From Oscarella lobularis (Eukaryota; Porifera; Homoscleromorpha; Homosclerophorida; Oscarellidae): 64,000 bases of DNA. The stretch is taken from assembly GCF_947507565.1 (NCBI RefSeq), contig NC_089178.1, forward strand, positions 2,356,001-2,420,000. Direction: 5' to 3'. The number at the start of each line of letters is the position of its first letter. Within the stretch, counting starts at the first letter, position 1. Made by a program: the position numbers and the translations under genes. This document shows, one piece after another, positions 23,001 to 33,800 of this stretch. Under the pieces are notes generated by a model. The model was not told the origin of the DNA. It did no database searches and saw only the letters and a program-made list of their open reading frames with translations.

Positions 23001-23667
23001 CACGTTCCGTATGTATTTCTGATCATAGATACCGCGTTTGACGAGCGAAAGCTCGTTGACGATCACTCGACCTTTAGCCGAATTGACGACAAAGTTGGAA
23101 CTAAGACTGCCGTCGAGATATTGTCCGGACCAGAAAAGCTTGCTTGCATTTAGAGTTCCAAGAATTGTGACCGTGGGGCAGAGCGCTTCAAGGTTTGATG
23201 TGACTGTGAATGTCACGCCAGCGGCGACGATAAGCCGAATGGAATCCGCACCGGAGCCAATCGTCAAAGAAGCAATTGTTGTGTCTTGATCGATCGTGAC
23301 GTCATACGTTCCTGACGTCGCAATTTGAGCGTCATCCGTCGACGTTGGGATTCTGAAAAAAGCAATTACGTCTGACCACCCAGTTTACTACAAAAAAACT
23401 GCACTAAATTTAAACTTTTATAGAAAACGAAATCTCGGGGGATTTCAATAAACGCCTACTCTATGTTATATATAGCTTGAACACGTGATCGGACCACACA
23501 CACGAGGAGGCGCTATTCTCCTTGGAAACTTACTTTCCACCCGCCCAGTTGCCAGGATCATTCCACTTGAGCTGACCAGAAGCGCCTCTCCACAGATAAG
23601 TCGTCGCGTCGACGCTCGACGAGAGGAGAAGAGCTGCAAAGCAGATTAACCTGCTCGAAGATCCCAT
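4695..23667 (-). CDS. giant PA14-repeat type I receptor with tyrosine-motif tail
   Basis: Ten exons: 23667-23534, 23352-15830, 15774-15715, 15661-15620, 15567-15504, 13705-6282, 6233-5592, 5546-5204, 5141-5115, 5055-4695. Their lengths sum to 16,620 nt, exactly 5,540 codons, and every junction keeps frame. The product starts with a signal peptide (MGSSSRLICFAALLLSSSVDA). Six units of about 830-860 residues follow. Each opens with a W-x-D-x-x-N-W ... (R/K)-(V/I)-P-x-x-x-D motif, continues as a Gly/Val/Ser-rich solenoid-like stretch, and includes a PA14-like domain beginning G-V-(I/V)-A-E-Y-F-Q-Y-R-V. Then come a Ser/Thr/Pro stalk, a SAM-like segment, a hydrophobic helix (GIILGASIGVAVLFFVAVVL) with RRSRSR stop-transfer, and a tail with NPSY and four YAxL/V motifs. 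Exon 4 ends in a GC donor. I recognise no named orthologue. PA14 domains usually bind carbohydrate, so a surface adhesin or recognition receptor is inferred. Confidence 0.85.
4787..4905 (-). repeat. 39-bp coding tandem repeat
   Basis: About three copies of a 39-bp unit, with starts spaced at roughly 4789, 4828 and 4867, encoding the 13-residue unit NPYATLGEHASGS. Two copies are almost identical. The copy nearest the stop has diverged (YATVGEYRRG). Confidence 0.9.
5204..5546 (-). other. SAM-like segment plus transmembrane helix of the receptor
   Basis: The exon encodes DWSSQDVVAFLES, then KLVQLTEDELVALS, then LDKLFATVSHLKR. The spacing fits a SAM domain (W-x-x-x-D-V-x-x-x-L ... L-x-x-L-T-x-x-x-L). 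A 22-25 residue hydrophobic helix and a basic stop-transfer follow directly. With the N-terminal signal peptide, the SAM-like part should face outside. Confidence 0.65.
5592..6233 (-). other. mucin-like Ser/Thr/Pro stalk exon of the receptor
   Basis: A single exon of 214 codons made almost only of Thr, Ser, Pro, Val and Ala (for example TTTAPPMTTEPPTTTRLPTT). It is expected to be densely O-glycosylated and extended, holding the PA14 ectodomain away from the membrane. The short exons 3 and 4 (15774-15620) form a smaller linker of similar composition between the two halves. Confidence 0.8.
6282..15567 (-). other. receptor half 2: units 4-6
   Basis: Exons 5 and 6 (about 2,500 residues). N-W/V-P motifs lie at 15567-15504, about 11230 and about 8800. 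PA14-like domains lie at about 12180-11620, 9745-9190 and 7235-6690. The half begins with a phase-2 intron between N-W-N-Q and I-P-N and ends with a phase-1 intron after L-N-T-L-Y ... G-C ... S-G, the same positions and phases as half 1. Confidence 0.75.
14262..15312. repeat. 49-bp minisatellite with alternating unit types, intron 5 of the receptor
   Basis: About 21 copies plus a partial one, each containing GAACAGTTGGCCAGTCCC and a near-palindrome CTGTAATTTATTACAG. Two variants, TTTTTCTG and TTTCACTG, alternate almost strictly from copy 2 to copy 20, giving a 98-bp higher-order period. One copy is internally shortened near 15150. The array sits in the 1.8-kb intron between exons 5 and 6. Confidence 0.97.
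15830..23667 (-). other. receptor half 1: units 1-3
   Basis: Exons 1 and 2 (about 2,550 residues). N-W/V-P motifs begin near 23600, 20880 and 18350. PA14-like domains lie at about 21830-21270, 19290-18730 and 16800-16250. They share a FTY(G/N)YAARLW core followed by GLHVRLW or equivalent. The half ends with L-N-x-x-Y ... G-C ... S-G just before the phase-1 donor at 15830. Confidence 0.75.
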
Positions 23668-23972
23668 CGAGGCGAGTCAAAAGGAAACCAGCTCGAAGCG
23701 AAAGCGCCGAACTCGCGAGAGAGGTCGTCGGAGTTGTCCTCACACTTCCAAAGTGGCACCAGTGGTCCCGGACAGGGACTCCCACGTCAGCAAAATATGC
23801 GTCGTACGAAACCTGCTCGATTCGCTTCATTGTGTTTTGTTCTTTTCGATGCCCGTATGAACTGATCGCGTCTATGCAAGGAGACCACGCCCATGCGGAA
23901 GTCTAACAAGTGGATTTTTTAAAAAGGAATTTTAGGGCAAGTGTGCACAAAGAAATGTTCAGCACTAAAATC
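23668..23972. other. intergenic, receptor upstream region
   Basis: This holds the 5' leader and presumed promoter of the giant receptor gene and the 3' untranslated region of the AlkD-like gene, both on the minus strand. I see no clear motif in it. Confidence 0.4.
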
Positions 23973-24758
23973 TCAGCGTTTGGCTTTCAGTGCTTCTTTT
24001 TGACTCAGTTCCGACAAGCGTTCTTTATTCTCCTCTACAAATTGATCCACTGCCAATGAATCGGTTCTTCTATACTGCCTCAGTGCCCACCCAATCGCCT
24101 TTCGTATAAAAAAGTCCTTCTCGTTGCAGCACTTGAGACAGAACTCAAACAGCAAGTCTGCATCCGTTTCACTTCTAAATTTAAGCTGATGCAATAAAGA
24201 CGTTCTCCTCAGCCACAGATTATCCGAATCGATCCACGTCTTGACTAGTTCGGTGCCTTCAGTAGGATGCTTCCTAACTAAGGCTCCAGTCACATTGCTT
24301 GCCAAAAGGTCGACAGTGTCCCACCAACTCTTTGTTGTAATTAGCCATTCGAGGCACTTTTTTGCCTCGATGAATTCTGCACTCGATTCGCCGACAAAAA
24401 CGCGACATTCTTTGGAAATTAGGTCCAGAGCAAAATATTGAAATTCGCGCTCGTTTTGACGCCACAGATCACACGATAAAGCGATTAGTTCCGGTTGGGT
24501 AATGTCTTTGGACATTTTAGATAAAACGGCTTTGCTGATTGACCTCCTTTCGGGCGCCTTGATACCGAAACAATCGAATTTGTTTCGGAGGTACCGCTTG
24601 GCTTGGAGCGCCGCTGAGGGGTTATGATGAGAAGCGTAAATACTCTTGAGTTCTTCTATAAGTGCATCGCGCTTCTGTACAGCCTTAGAAGCCTTTACCC
24701 GACCAGTTGGCTGAGAAGAACGACCCCGCGTAATTCGCTGTCTTCGTTCTTTGGGCAT
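23973..24758 (-). CDS. AlkD-like DNA alkylation repair protein
   Basis: Intronless frame of 261 residues. HEAT-like helical repeats of the DNA alkylation repair family include the signature SWWDTVDLLASNV, holding the Trp and catalytic Asp positions of AlkD, and later NLWLRRTSLLHQL, matching the second substrate-stacking Trp region. Family members excise positively charged N3- and N7-alkylated bases without flipping the base out. The frame is open for 75 further codons upstream, but I start at 24758 because MPKERRQR... gives the family's usual length and a basic N-terminus. The family is best known in bacteria, so ancient transfer is possible. Enzymatic activity is inferred from the kept residues. 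Confidence 0.85.
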   Translation of the reverse strand: MPKERRQRITRGRSSQPTGRVKASKAVQKRDALIEELKSIYASHHNPSAALQAKRYLRNKFDCFGIKAPERRSISKAVLSKMSKDITQPELIALSCDLWRQNEREFQYFALDLISKECRVFVGESSAEFIEAKKCLEWLITTKSWWDTVDLLASNVTGALVRKHPTEGTELVKTWIDSDNLWLRRTSLLHQLKFRSETDADLLFEFCLKCCNEKDFFIRKAIGWALRQYRRTDSLAVDQFVEENKERLSELSQKEALKAKR

Positions 24759-24994
24759 TGAGAGACTAACGCACGCTACCGAAACTCTCGCTTTCAAGTT
24801 TTGCACCCCACAACTGGAAAGGCGACCCAACACTTCCGAAAAAGGCTTTATAAGAAAAATAGCAAAAACAGATGCTACACATCCGGGAGCGACGAGAGAC
24901 TCGAGGGTATACGAATGCATTGCGCATGTCTGCAGATTCCTCGGGGCTAAAAGCCGTCGGATGCGCTTGTAGCTCTCCGACATATACGCGAGCG
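24759..24994. promoter_or_regulatory. candidate divergent promoter, AlkD-like / SAM-SH2-NSP
   Basis: A 236-bp gap separates the start codons of two divergent genes. No core element is obvious; the call rests on arrangement. Confidence 0.4.
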
Positions 24995-27597
24995 ATGACG
25001 TCCGATCTGTGTATAGAACATTGGCTCGACTCGATCAGCATGAAGGATTATTTCCCTTTGTTCATGGGATACGAAGAGATTGACGTGAGCGATAACCTCT
25101 ATACCCCCCCCCCCCCCCCCCCCCCCGCTAGAGAGTCAGACAATGATGTACCCGAGGCCAAAAATCGGCCGAGGGAACGGGCCCATGTCAGTAAAAGCAC
25201 AACTCAGTTTTCCTTCTCTACTCTAACCCCCACTAATCGGATTTCCTCCGCCCGCGAAAAAAGGATGATGGTATACGTTACATTCGGGCATTCCTTTTCC
25301 TTTTTTAGTCTCTCTTCCATCTCAAAGAGCACGATCTCGAAAAGCTCGGCGTGCATCGAGCGTCCGATCGGCACAAAATGCTAACGAGTCTCGCAAATCT
25401 GCGCGACACGGCCTATCCAGGCGAGTAAAACTTCGCGCCCTCCCCGACCCCTAAAATTAGCGCCGTCTCCTCGTTGGCGCTCAGGTCGAGAACGGACATC
25501 GAGTCGCGTCGCATCGCTGCGTCGACCGCCGCAACAAATGGCATCATCGTCATCGTCGCACTCGATTCCGAACAGCAGTAATCTATCAGTCGACGAACCA
25601 CAACGTCTACCGCGATCGAACAGCATCAAAGCGAAGCAAGTTCCCGCGGGAGCCACTCGCACACTGTAGACTATATAATAATCTCCGTCCCCTCCCTCCT
25701 CCCCCTCCCCTAAACAACTAGATTTGGCGAATTCTTCAAAGGGATCCGATTGAAACGATCGGCGACCGTCGCCACGGCGGACGTCGCCGATTCGCGCGCG
25801 ATTCCGTCGTCGTCGTCGTCGTCGAGTCACGTTAACGTCGCCGAGGGCAACAGCGGCGGCGGCGGCGTATCGAATTCGTCGTCGACGCACAGTCTCGATC
25901 ATCGAACCGATCTCGCCGCGCAGCCGTGGTTTCACGGCATGATCATGCGCAAAGTCGCCGATCGAGCGCTCGTCGACGAGGGCGACTTTCTCGTGCGCGA
26001 GAGCATATCGAAGCCCGGCGAGCACGTGCTCACCGCCAAGTGGCGCGGCAAAACGATGCATTTTGTCGTGAATGCCGTTCGCTGGCGAACGATTGCTTCG
26101 CGCGAATCGTCGCCTTTGCGTCGTCACAACACGACGACGGGCGCGAGCACGCACTCGCTCAACGCCGTCGGGGGTGGGGCCCCCGAAAGGGGAACCACCC
26201 TTATTTATAAGTTCGAACGAGACGGATTTCCTTCTATTCCCGAGCTCGTCGAACACTACATTAAGACGCGAAAGCCCGTTTCCGATGTATCCGGATGCGT
26301 GATTCGACGTGGCGTTCCGCGAGAGAAGCGTCCGCCTAGTCCCTTGACAGAGGCGCGCAAGACGTTGAATCCCACATCTGACTCACCGACTAGTGGAGCC
26401 TCTGGACCAATAGCTAGCAATAGTGCCAGTGGAAGGGGCGGTAAAGAGACCAGAGCATTGGATTCTCGGGTGAATGGACACTCTGCTGTCATTACCACTG
26501 TAGCCGACGTCAATGTGCCACCGCCTGTGAGACGACTCGATCCCGAATATCAGCGTCATTTGCCCGATTTGGAGTACGTGAGAACAATGTGCTCGACCGT
26601 TTTGAATCAGAGTAGCGAAGAAATGGGACGTCATTTGACGCGCGTCGACTTGCACTTGGCCCAACTGTTCAATTCGGAAGATGTCGCAGAAGGAAATGAC
26701 GGAGCCGGAAGGAGCCCCTCGAGAAATGGCGATAACGTTCCTGGCGGAATTGTCGGTCTCGCTGTGGTGAACTTGCCTCAGGGTAAACAGCTGAGACAGT
26801 TGATGTTAGAAAGGTGAGAAGGAGGTTCGTACAATTTCCGCCTTTACTTTTGAAATGTTCTCTCTTAGGTTTCACAGTATTAGTCTGTGGGCTGCAGCCG
26901 CTGTCGTAGGAGCCGGTGACTTGGCAAAGCGCAAGAACGTTCTAAAGAAGCTCATCGACATGTCGCACTATTTACAAGGCGACGCTCTAGCAAACGTGCA
27001 CAGCTTCATGGCTATCATGCGCGGTCTACAATCACCACAGGTACTCCGCACCTCCGTATTTTGATTCTCAGCGAACAGATTCTCTCCCTAAAGGTAAAGC
27101 GTCTTTCAAGCACGTGGAGTTTGCTGAAGCGTAATGATGCCAATACGGCGAAACTCTACGAGATGAAACTTGTCAAGCTCGCTCTCGACGTCGCTGCTGG
27201 AAAACCGACTCATCTCCACTCGGGCGTAAGTCTTCCTTACGTGGAACCTCTCTTGGAGCTGCTCGAGAGAAAACCATTGGGTAGCGACGAAAAGAATTGG
27301 GGATCTGATTGGGAGTCCAACTTGGATCACTTTGCTCTTGATGCTCTCCAATCCCATCTTTATTCCAGTCGTAGTCTGTCCATATCGTGTCCCATGTACT
27401 CCGATGCTGGATTCAAACGATTGTCCGGTCACAAGGTTATACGTGAGCTTGATTTGTATTTTCGGAACGATTGGCCAACGAATCTGCTTGCTTCAATTTC
27501 GTTCAAAGCCGGCAGTTTTTCTGAGAAAGTGGGTAAATTTCAGGTGATGTTGTCCGCTCTAAGTGAACACGCGGAGCCAACGCAAGCCTACAAGTAG
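24995..27597 (+). CDS. SAM-SH2-NSP adaptor (BCAR3/SH2D3-like)
   Basis: Six exons: 24995-25084, 25309-25420, 25485-25665, 25722-26813, 26869-27040, 27094-27597. The sum is 2,151 nt, 716 residues. Exons 1-2 encode a SAM domain (CIEHWLDSISMKDYFPLF ... LKEHDLEKLGV). A Ser-rich linker follows, then an SH2 domain starting at WFHGMIMRKVADR with FLVRES, interrupted by a Ser/Thr insert before GTTLIYKFERDGFPSIPELV. The C-terminal half is the NSP-type, Ras-GEF-like fold (FHSISLWAAAAVVGAGDLAK, SFMAIMRGLQSPQ, SLPYVEPLLELLER, KFQVMLSALSEHAEP). In vertebrates this fold binds Cas proteins rather than activating Ras. Vertebrate NSP proteins lack a SAM domain. The exon 2 donor is GC (CAG|GCGAGT). A 23-bp C tract lies in intron 1. 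Confidence 0.88.
25104..25126. repeat. poly-C tract (C23)
   Basis: Twenty-three consecutive C inside intron 1 of the SAM-SH2-NSP gene. Confidence 0.97.
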
Positions 27598-27880
27598 TGT
27601 CAGTTTTGCATGCAATCTTTCCCCATTAGAATGAAAGTCCCACTGCAGCGTACACGCACGACGATTTTTGTAGAAAACCGTAGAAATAGAGAAACGAAAA
27701 GAAATAAAAAAAACCGTGACGTCACAAAACGAAACTACTCTCCACGAAAAAAACGCTCTGCAGAGGCGTCTAACCCCCTGCTTTAAAAAACGTCCAAACG
27801 AAGTTAACACGCACACACAATAACGTGTCTTTAGAAACGTGCAAAATAGGAACGAAAAGAATTGAAGGAGTAGATCGCCT

Positions 27881-30800
27881 CTATTTCACATCACAAAGCA
27901 AAGCGACCCCTCGGAGCGTCCAGTGGTCAGGATGGACACCCTGCGGCGTCTTGAGGGTGCAATCCGTGATGTAGGTGAGATCCGTCCTGTGAGGTTTTTT
28001 GTATACAGGGCAGCAGTAGAGCTTGGGGTCTTTTCCAGACGTCGAATTGATAGCGTACATGTGTACGATGGGCATTGGGGTGAAGAGGACCTTGTTAGGG
28101 GCTTCGGTAAGACGGCAATTGCGACGATCCCAGCCGGCGCCATCCAAGAAAAGACCGTAGATATAAACGCCTTCCTCTGGAGCAACGGTGACGTCGTCCT
28201 TGTATTGTTTTAGCACTTCGTTGTGAAGCACGACGCTGTCTAAAGCCCAGCCCTTGTGCGCCCTGGTTACTTCCTGAAAGCACAATTTAATTTTTAGGAG
28301 AACAAAATAATTGATCGATTGACCGAGAGACCTGTCTCATGGCAGTGAGAAATCCTTGCGGATTGAAGAAGCCAGTCATCCAGAATACAGTTGGACGGCC
28401 ATCGAAGCACCAAGAGCGGAACTGAGCGTTGCGTTCTAGGAGCTCAGTAAACCAGAAACCGAGGCTTGATGAATCCCACGAAATCTAAATAACAAAACGT
28501 ACTCATTGTATTCTCTAAAAAAATCCGAATAATACTTTTCTCCACTTGGTTGGAATTCGAGCGTCGTACATTCTGTCCAGAGCGTCACGAAGACTCTCGC
28601 TCATAATAATCGTTCCGTCAATGGCCAACTTGAGATCCAATAGAGTATTTCGGACGCAGGTAATGACGCGCTGCATGCGATCAATCTCCTGCCGAAGAAA
28701 GATATTCATGGGCGATAGGGATCCCATTGCCTGAAGTCGCGCCTTGACCTAAGAAAAACATCCGCATAGCATCTCCCTATTAGAAATTCTGCGCATGTCT
28801 TCTCACACCTCGTGCGGAACGAAATCTTGCGGTAGTTTGTCCAACATGTCGTCTGCCAGTCGCTGAACGACGCTCTCTCGCGTCTCGCCTCCTCCAGCGG
28901 CGCTGTCTTTCGGCTGGATACTGACAATAGTGTCGAGAACGTCCTTGGCGAGGCTCGTCTGGTAAGTGATATCGGCGTTCGTGTGCAGACCGAAGACTTC
29001 GGGCGAGTCGATGAGAGGAAGCTGCTCGATGTAGTCCATGTATTGGGCCACATTCGAACAGTGAGGAATGGAGTAGCCCTTGTAGAAGCGAAAGTTCGTT
29101 CCAAACATGTGCTCGCCAAACCAAACCTGAAGAAATTACGTGACGCAAAAGGCGACAAATTAACAGGAGACGTCAGAAACCTTGCAAAACGTATTCAGAA
29201 GTCTTTTGTCCATGTCGTCCGTAACTCGACCACCGTAGTGAACTTCTCCCAGCATGTAACGGACTGTGCTCCACGAGACACCCTGCTCGGCAAATAGTTG
29301 AATCGTTGAGAGGATTAAAACAACGTACCCTTTTCAAGTCCATGTCGTCAATGTGATTCTGGACGAACTGCATGCTCGAATTCAAATCAGCGTTGTTGTA
29401 CTCATACGGAATGTTCCAGCCCAAGGGACCAAATTTGCGACGTTCCTGCAAACAGCGAATGTAAACCCTCCTTTCCCAGACTGAACAATGTCGTATCGTA
29501 TACCTGGACTGTCGTGTGCAAGAAAGCAACTGCATAGAGCATCGGTTTCCACTGAGGCATATTCGTCACGTCCAACACGTCCTGAGTAATTCCTGTAAAA
29601 GACTGAGTGATTTATTGCTCAAGACAAAAACTGTTTTGCAGCACCAGTGAACGTTCGCTTCAATCCTGCCTTAATTCCTTGTGGCGGTTCGTTCGTGAAC
29701 TTGATGGAAATTTGAAGAAGATTGATGGGGAAATCCTTGTGAACTTCGGTCGTCATCCACAGGCGGAAATCTTCGTGAACGGTCTCTGTCGTTGTAACCG
29801 TGTTCAGGAGTTCATCGAGGAAGTTGAGGCCCAGATGACAATTCTGCAGCATTGCCCAGCCACCCTACCAGAAGAAAACCGTATCAGTGCCGTCTGATAT
29901 CAGATTATGGTATCTCACCGTTGACATAAATTGCTGAAGCAATCGTCTCGCATGAACTTCCTGCCCCTGGCCCATTGACACAGCCCGGCAGTCTGTGCGT
30001 ATAAAGACCCAACCTTTGATATAACATGCGATGAACTTCAATCTTACCAAGACCGACTCTTTTAGCCAACGCTTCAATTTGATTTGTTGGATCAGAGCCT
30101 TGTGACAGAAAGCAGATCATCGGCTTGCGCACGGACGATTCTTCCCACATTTCCTTCAAATCGAGAATAACGCCTTCGGCGTACTCGTTTCCCAGTGCTT
30201 CCGATATGTATTTTCGAGCTTGTGCCGTCGTTCGATCAGGACACCATGACCGGATGAGAAGGAGACGTCGAAACGTGTCCAAGGCCATTTCGTAACCATC
30301 TGGTATAGAACTCTCTTCAGGTCGATTGCTTTCGAACCAAGAACGCCACATTTTTTCGTTGCGCGAAATCTGGCATAACGTGTAATAAGACAGAGCAAAA
30401 TATCCGGAATTTGCCGACTACCTGATTCAGAATTTCGGAAAACTGATTGAGTTTGCTTAATTCAACCAAATTGAGCCAAGTAGAATCTAGAATCCATTTT
30501 GCCGGTTTTGGATCAACTGCGTTAAGATCAAGAGCCGCGCCTCCTGCGCACAAATCAAATAATTCGATTCCTGTTAGCATAAGATGTTTGAGGGCTTGCC
30601 TTTGATGAGAGATTGGAATTCCTGATGCTTAACGCGACCGTTTTCCAGGTCAATTTTCAAGGCAAGAAGAAGAGTGAAGAGAAATTTGTGATTCTCGTAG
30701 AGACCTCGGCAAGAGTAGCGGAAAACCGTCATCGTCAGATACTGCACGATGTTTGATATTCTCTTTGTCGTGACAGGAGACTTGCTTGATCTGAAAACAG

Positions 30801-33800
30801 AAAGTCGCTCAGGTGAAGAAGCGTAGATGCACAGACACAACTGACCGAGTCATGGATAATTCAAATAGCTCGAGAAATTGGGCCAGTGACGTTTGATACA
30901 TCACGTTCACCATGGACATTTCAACAATCAAGAAATAGAGAATACTTCCTCTGGTGGCAACTAAAAATAAGACACAATAAGATCAATTGATCAATCGTCT
31001 GTCTAACGATTTTACCCACCCGGACGAAATTCTTCTCTGGCTGCATTAATCTCGGTTTCTTTCTCGTTGGCTACCTGCAGTTTACGCTGCACGTCTTCAG
31101 CAGTCGCTTTCGTCGTGCGAAGCATTTCAATCAACGATTCGTCGTCAACCAACGAACCTTTTGTGCTCGTTAGCCGAAACAAAAGACTGTCCTCGAGTTC
31201 CTTCATCTTCTTTTTATTCTCCTGCACGTCCTCCATGAGCTTCGTGCGCTCACTCTCGAGTTCCTACATGCCGAAATGACAGAAAATGACGGGCAGGCTA
31301 AAGAAGCTTACAGCCTTCTCCTTGAGAATGACCATTCCAAGTAGCTGGTCACCCAATCCCTTCATTGTCACAGTAAAATCAATTATGGACGTCTTGGCGC
31401 TTATCTGGAGATCAAAAATTAATTAAAAACTTACCGTGTCACAAAAAACTTTGTGTGAAAACTTTACCTCAGGAGTATAGAGTGGATTGGCCAGTTTTGT
31501 TGTGATGTAAAACCGAAATCCTTTCATGACGTCGACTTCTTTATCGCCAACTTTGACTTTGAAGGTTGATCCGGATTTAATGAAATTTCGCTCTAACACG
31601 TTGTCAAGAACAGGGTCAAGCTCTTCGCCAACATCTTCCATGAGAAGAGGTCGGCCAAGAGACAAGGCGTCTTCGAGATGATTTCGAAAATATTTGTGAT
31701 TTTGGGAGGTGACCTGAAATGAAATTCGTCTTCCAAAGAGCTTAGAGCAAACTAAAAGAATCTCACCAGAAGTTCATTGCTCGCCTCTTTGTTTCGTATC
31801 CAGAACTTTCCCTGTCCCTGCGGATCGATCAGGAGCGGAAATCGGGCGGCTTTCGTCACAATAATGCCGTTTTGAATGGAAAGCTCGTCGTTGGGCAAAC
31901 CCTGGAGATTCCATTCGCCCACGGTCGTGCTGTCTGCCAACATCTTCGTCACGTTGATGTCGGAGCTGTACGGAACGCGACGCGTTTTCAATTCGTGCAT
32001 CCAGTTATTCAGCAGCGTCGAACGATACTCCTGATTAAAGGGTCCAGCATACGACAAGAATCCCGTGCAGAGGAGAACATCGCCGACAAGACTGCAACAA
32101 AGGAAAGACTTGGTTTACACAAACCGTGAAAGAAGATGAAGGTTCGTACCGTCCAATTTGTTCTTGAAATTCCTTGCTCTGTTGCGTCCATCGTTCTCGT
32201 TCGCCGCTCAGCCCGCTGATGAGCGCCGTTGCAGCGTTCATTTTTCGCCGGCACGTCTCCGCGTCTTCCGTCAGCATTTCTTTCTTCTGAATGGCCGCGT
32301 CGTATTGAGCTTGGACTTCGTCCTTCTCGCGCTGCTTTTCGTCTAATTCGGCTTGAGCAGCCGCCAGATCTTTTTCGGCAAGGGCAAGGCGCGCTTCCTG
32401 ATGCATCAAATTCGCCTACAACATCAAATGGAAAGAGCGTCAGAAATTTGCAGAAGGAGAAAGACAACAAACTACCTTCAAGGGCAGCACTTCCTTGTTA
32501 ATGGAATAAAAGGCCGTCATTGCCTTTGTCCAAGACAGCAAGCCGGCAACATCGGCGCACACGCGTTTGGCCGCACTAAGTACATAGTCTTCCTGCTCAA
32601 AGTATCCGGCCAACAGTTCAACGGTCTCGTCAGTTATAGAATCCTTGTTAAAGTGTAGCAGCGACGATAAGAAATCGGCGCGGCTCATCATCTAGAGCAA
32701 TACTGCATGAAGTACCGCGGATAGTAGCGGAGAAGCGTCTACCTACCTTCAACGCCTCAGACCAAGATGGTTTGATGCAGTTGGGCCGCTCTGGATCAAC
32801 AACAACAACGTCGATTCTTCGTTGGAACAGAAGCAACACGCAATCCATGATGCGCTGAATCAGATGAGGCGGCCGTTTCAAATTGCGAACGTTTGCGATG
32901 TGCGACGGCTGAATCGTCTACAAAAAAAAAACAAGTCAACCCTACACTACTGAAGAGTTAAACAGCACAGCACCCTACCTTCAGAGCCGCTTCAGCTTCT
33001 TCTAAAGCCGGTCTAGCCGCATCGAGCATCTTTTGTGCCACAGCTCTTTCGGCCTGAAAGAAACCACGTCGTCATAGAAAGGACCCAGTGACTGCAATGA
33101 TGTTTTCTGACGTCGATATTGTCGACCAAGGCCTGGGCCTTGTCTTTGACCTTCTGTACTTGAGCTTTGACCGCTTCCGCTTCTCTCGCTTTGACAGCCA
33201 CTTCTTTCAATACCTATTTTCCCGACAACAAGGCCGTCTACAACAAGACATACGTATAACACAACTCCTCACCTTGTCTGCCTCTTCCGACGCGACTGCC
33301 AAATCTTTTTCTTTGACGGCCAACTCTTTAGACAATTGTTCCACCGACTGGCTCGCTTCGACAAGTTTTTCCAGCCCTTTGTTCATGCGATCAGCAAGAC
33401 CGCCGATCTCAAGGCGCTTGCTTTCGTAGATCATCTTGTAGCCCGTAAGAAAAGACAAATAGGACTTGGGCGTGACGTGAGTTGATCGTCGGTATCTACA
33501 AAGCGTCGTTAGCGGCAGTTGGATGCCCCAATTCAATTTTGACTAACCGTTGGAAATAATCAACGCAAGTTTCGGCCACCCCGTCTTGAATAACTCCCAT
33601 CAGATCGACGACTTCTTGCTTGACTCGAGGCTCGCACTTGATTTCAAAATCGGCCACGAAATGCCTGGCAACGGCGACCAACGCGTCTTTTGGCCATCTG
33701 AAGAACCAGTCCATTGTACAGCCGCTTATGAGACCAGGAAATTTCAAGGCTCGATTGCGAAATTTCTCTCCAACCTTAATTAACAAAAAAAAAAAGAAAA

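Noticed and set aside
25381-26256. 291-codon minus-strand frame
   Set aside because: It is antisense to the SH2 exon and very Arg-rich, as expected from the opposite strand of a GC-biased coding exon.
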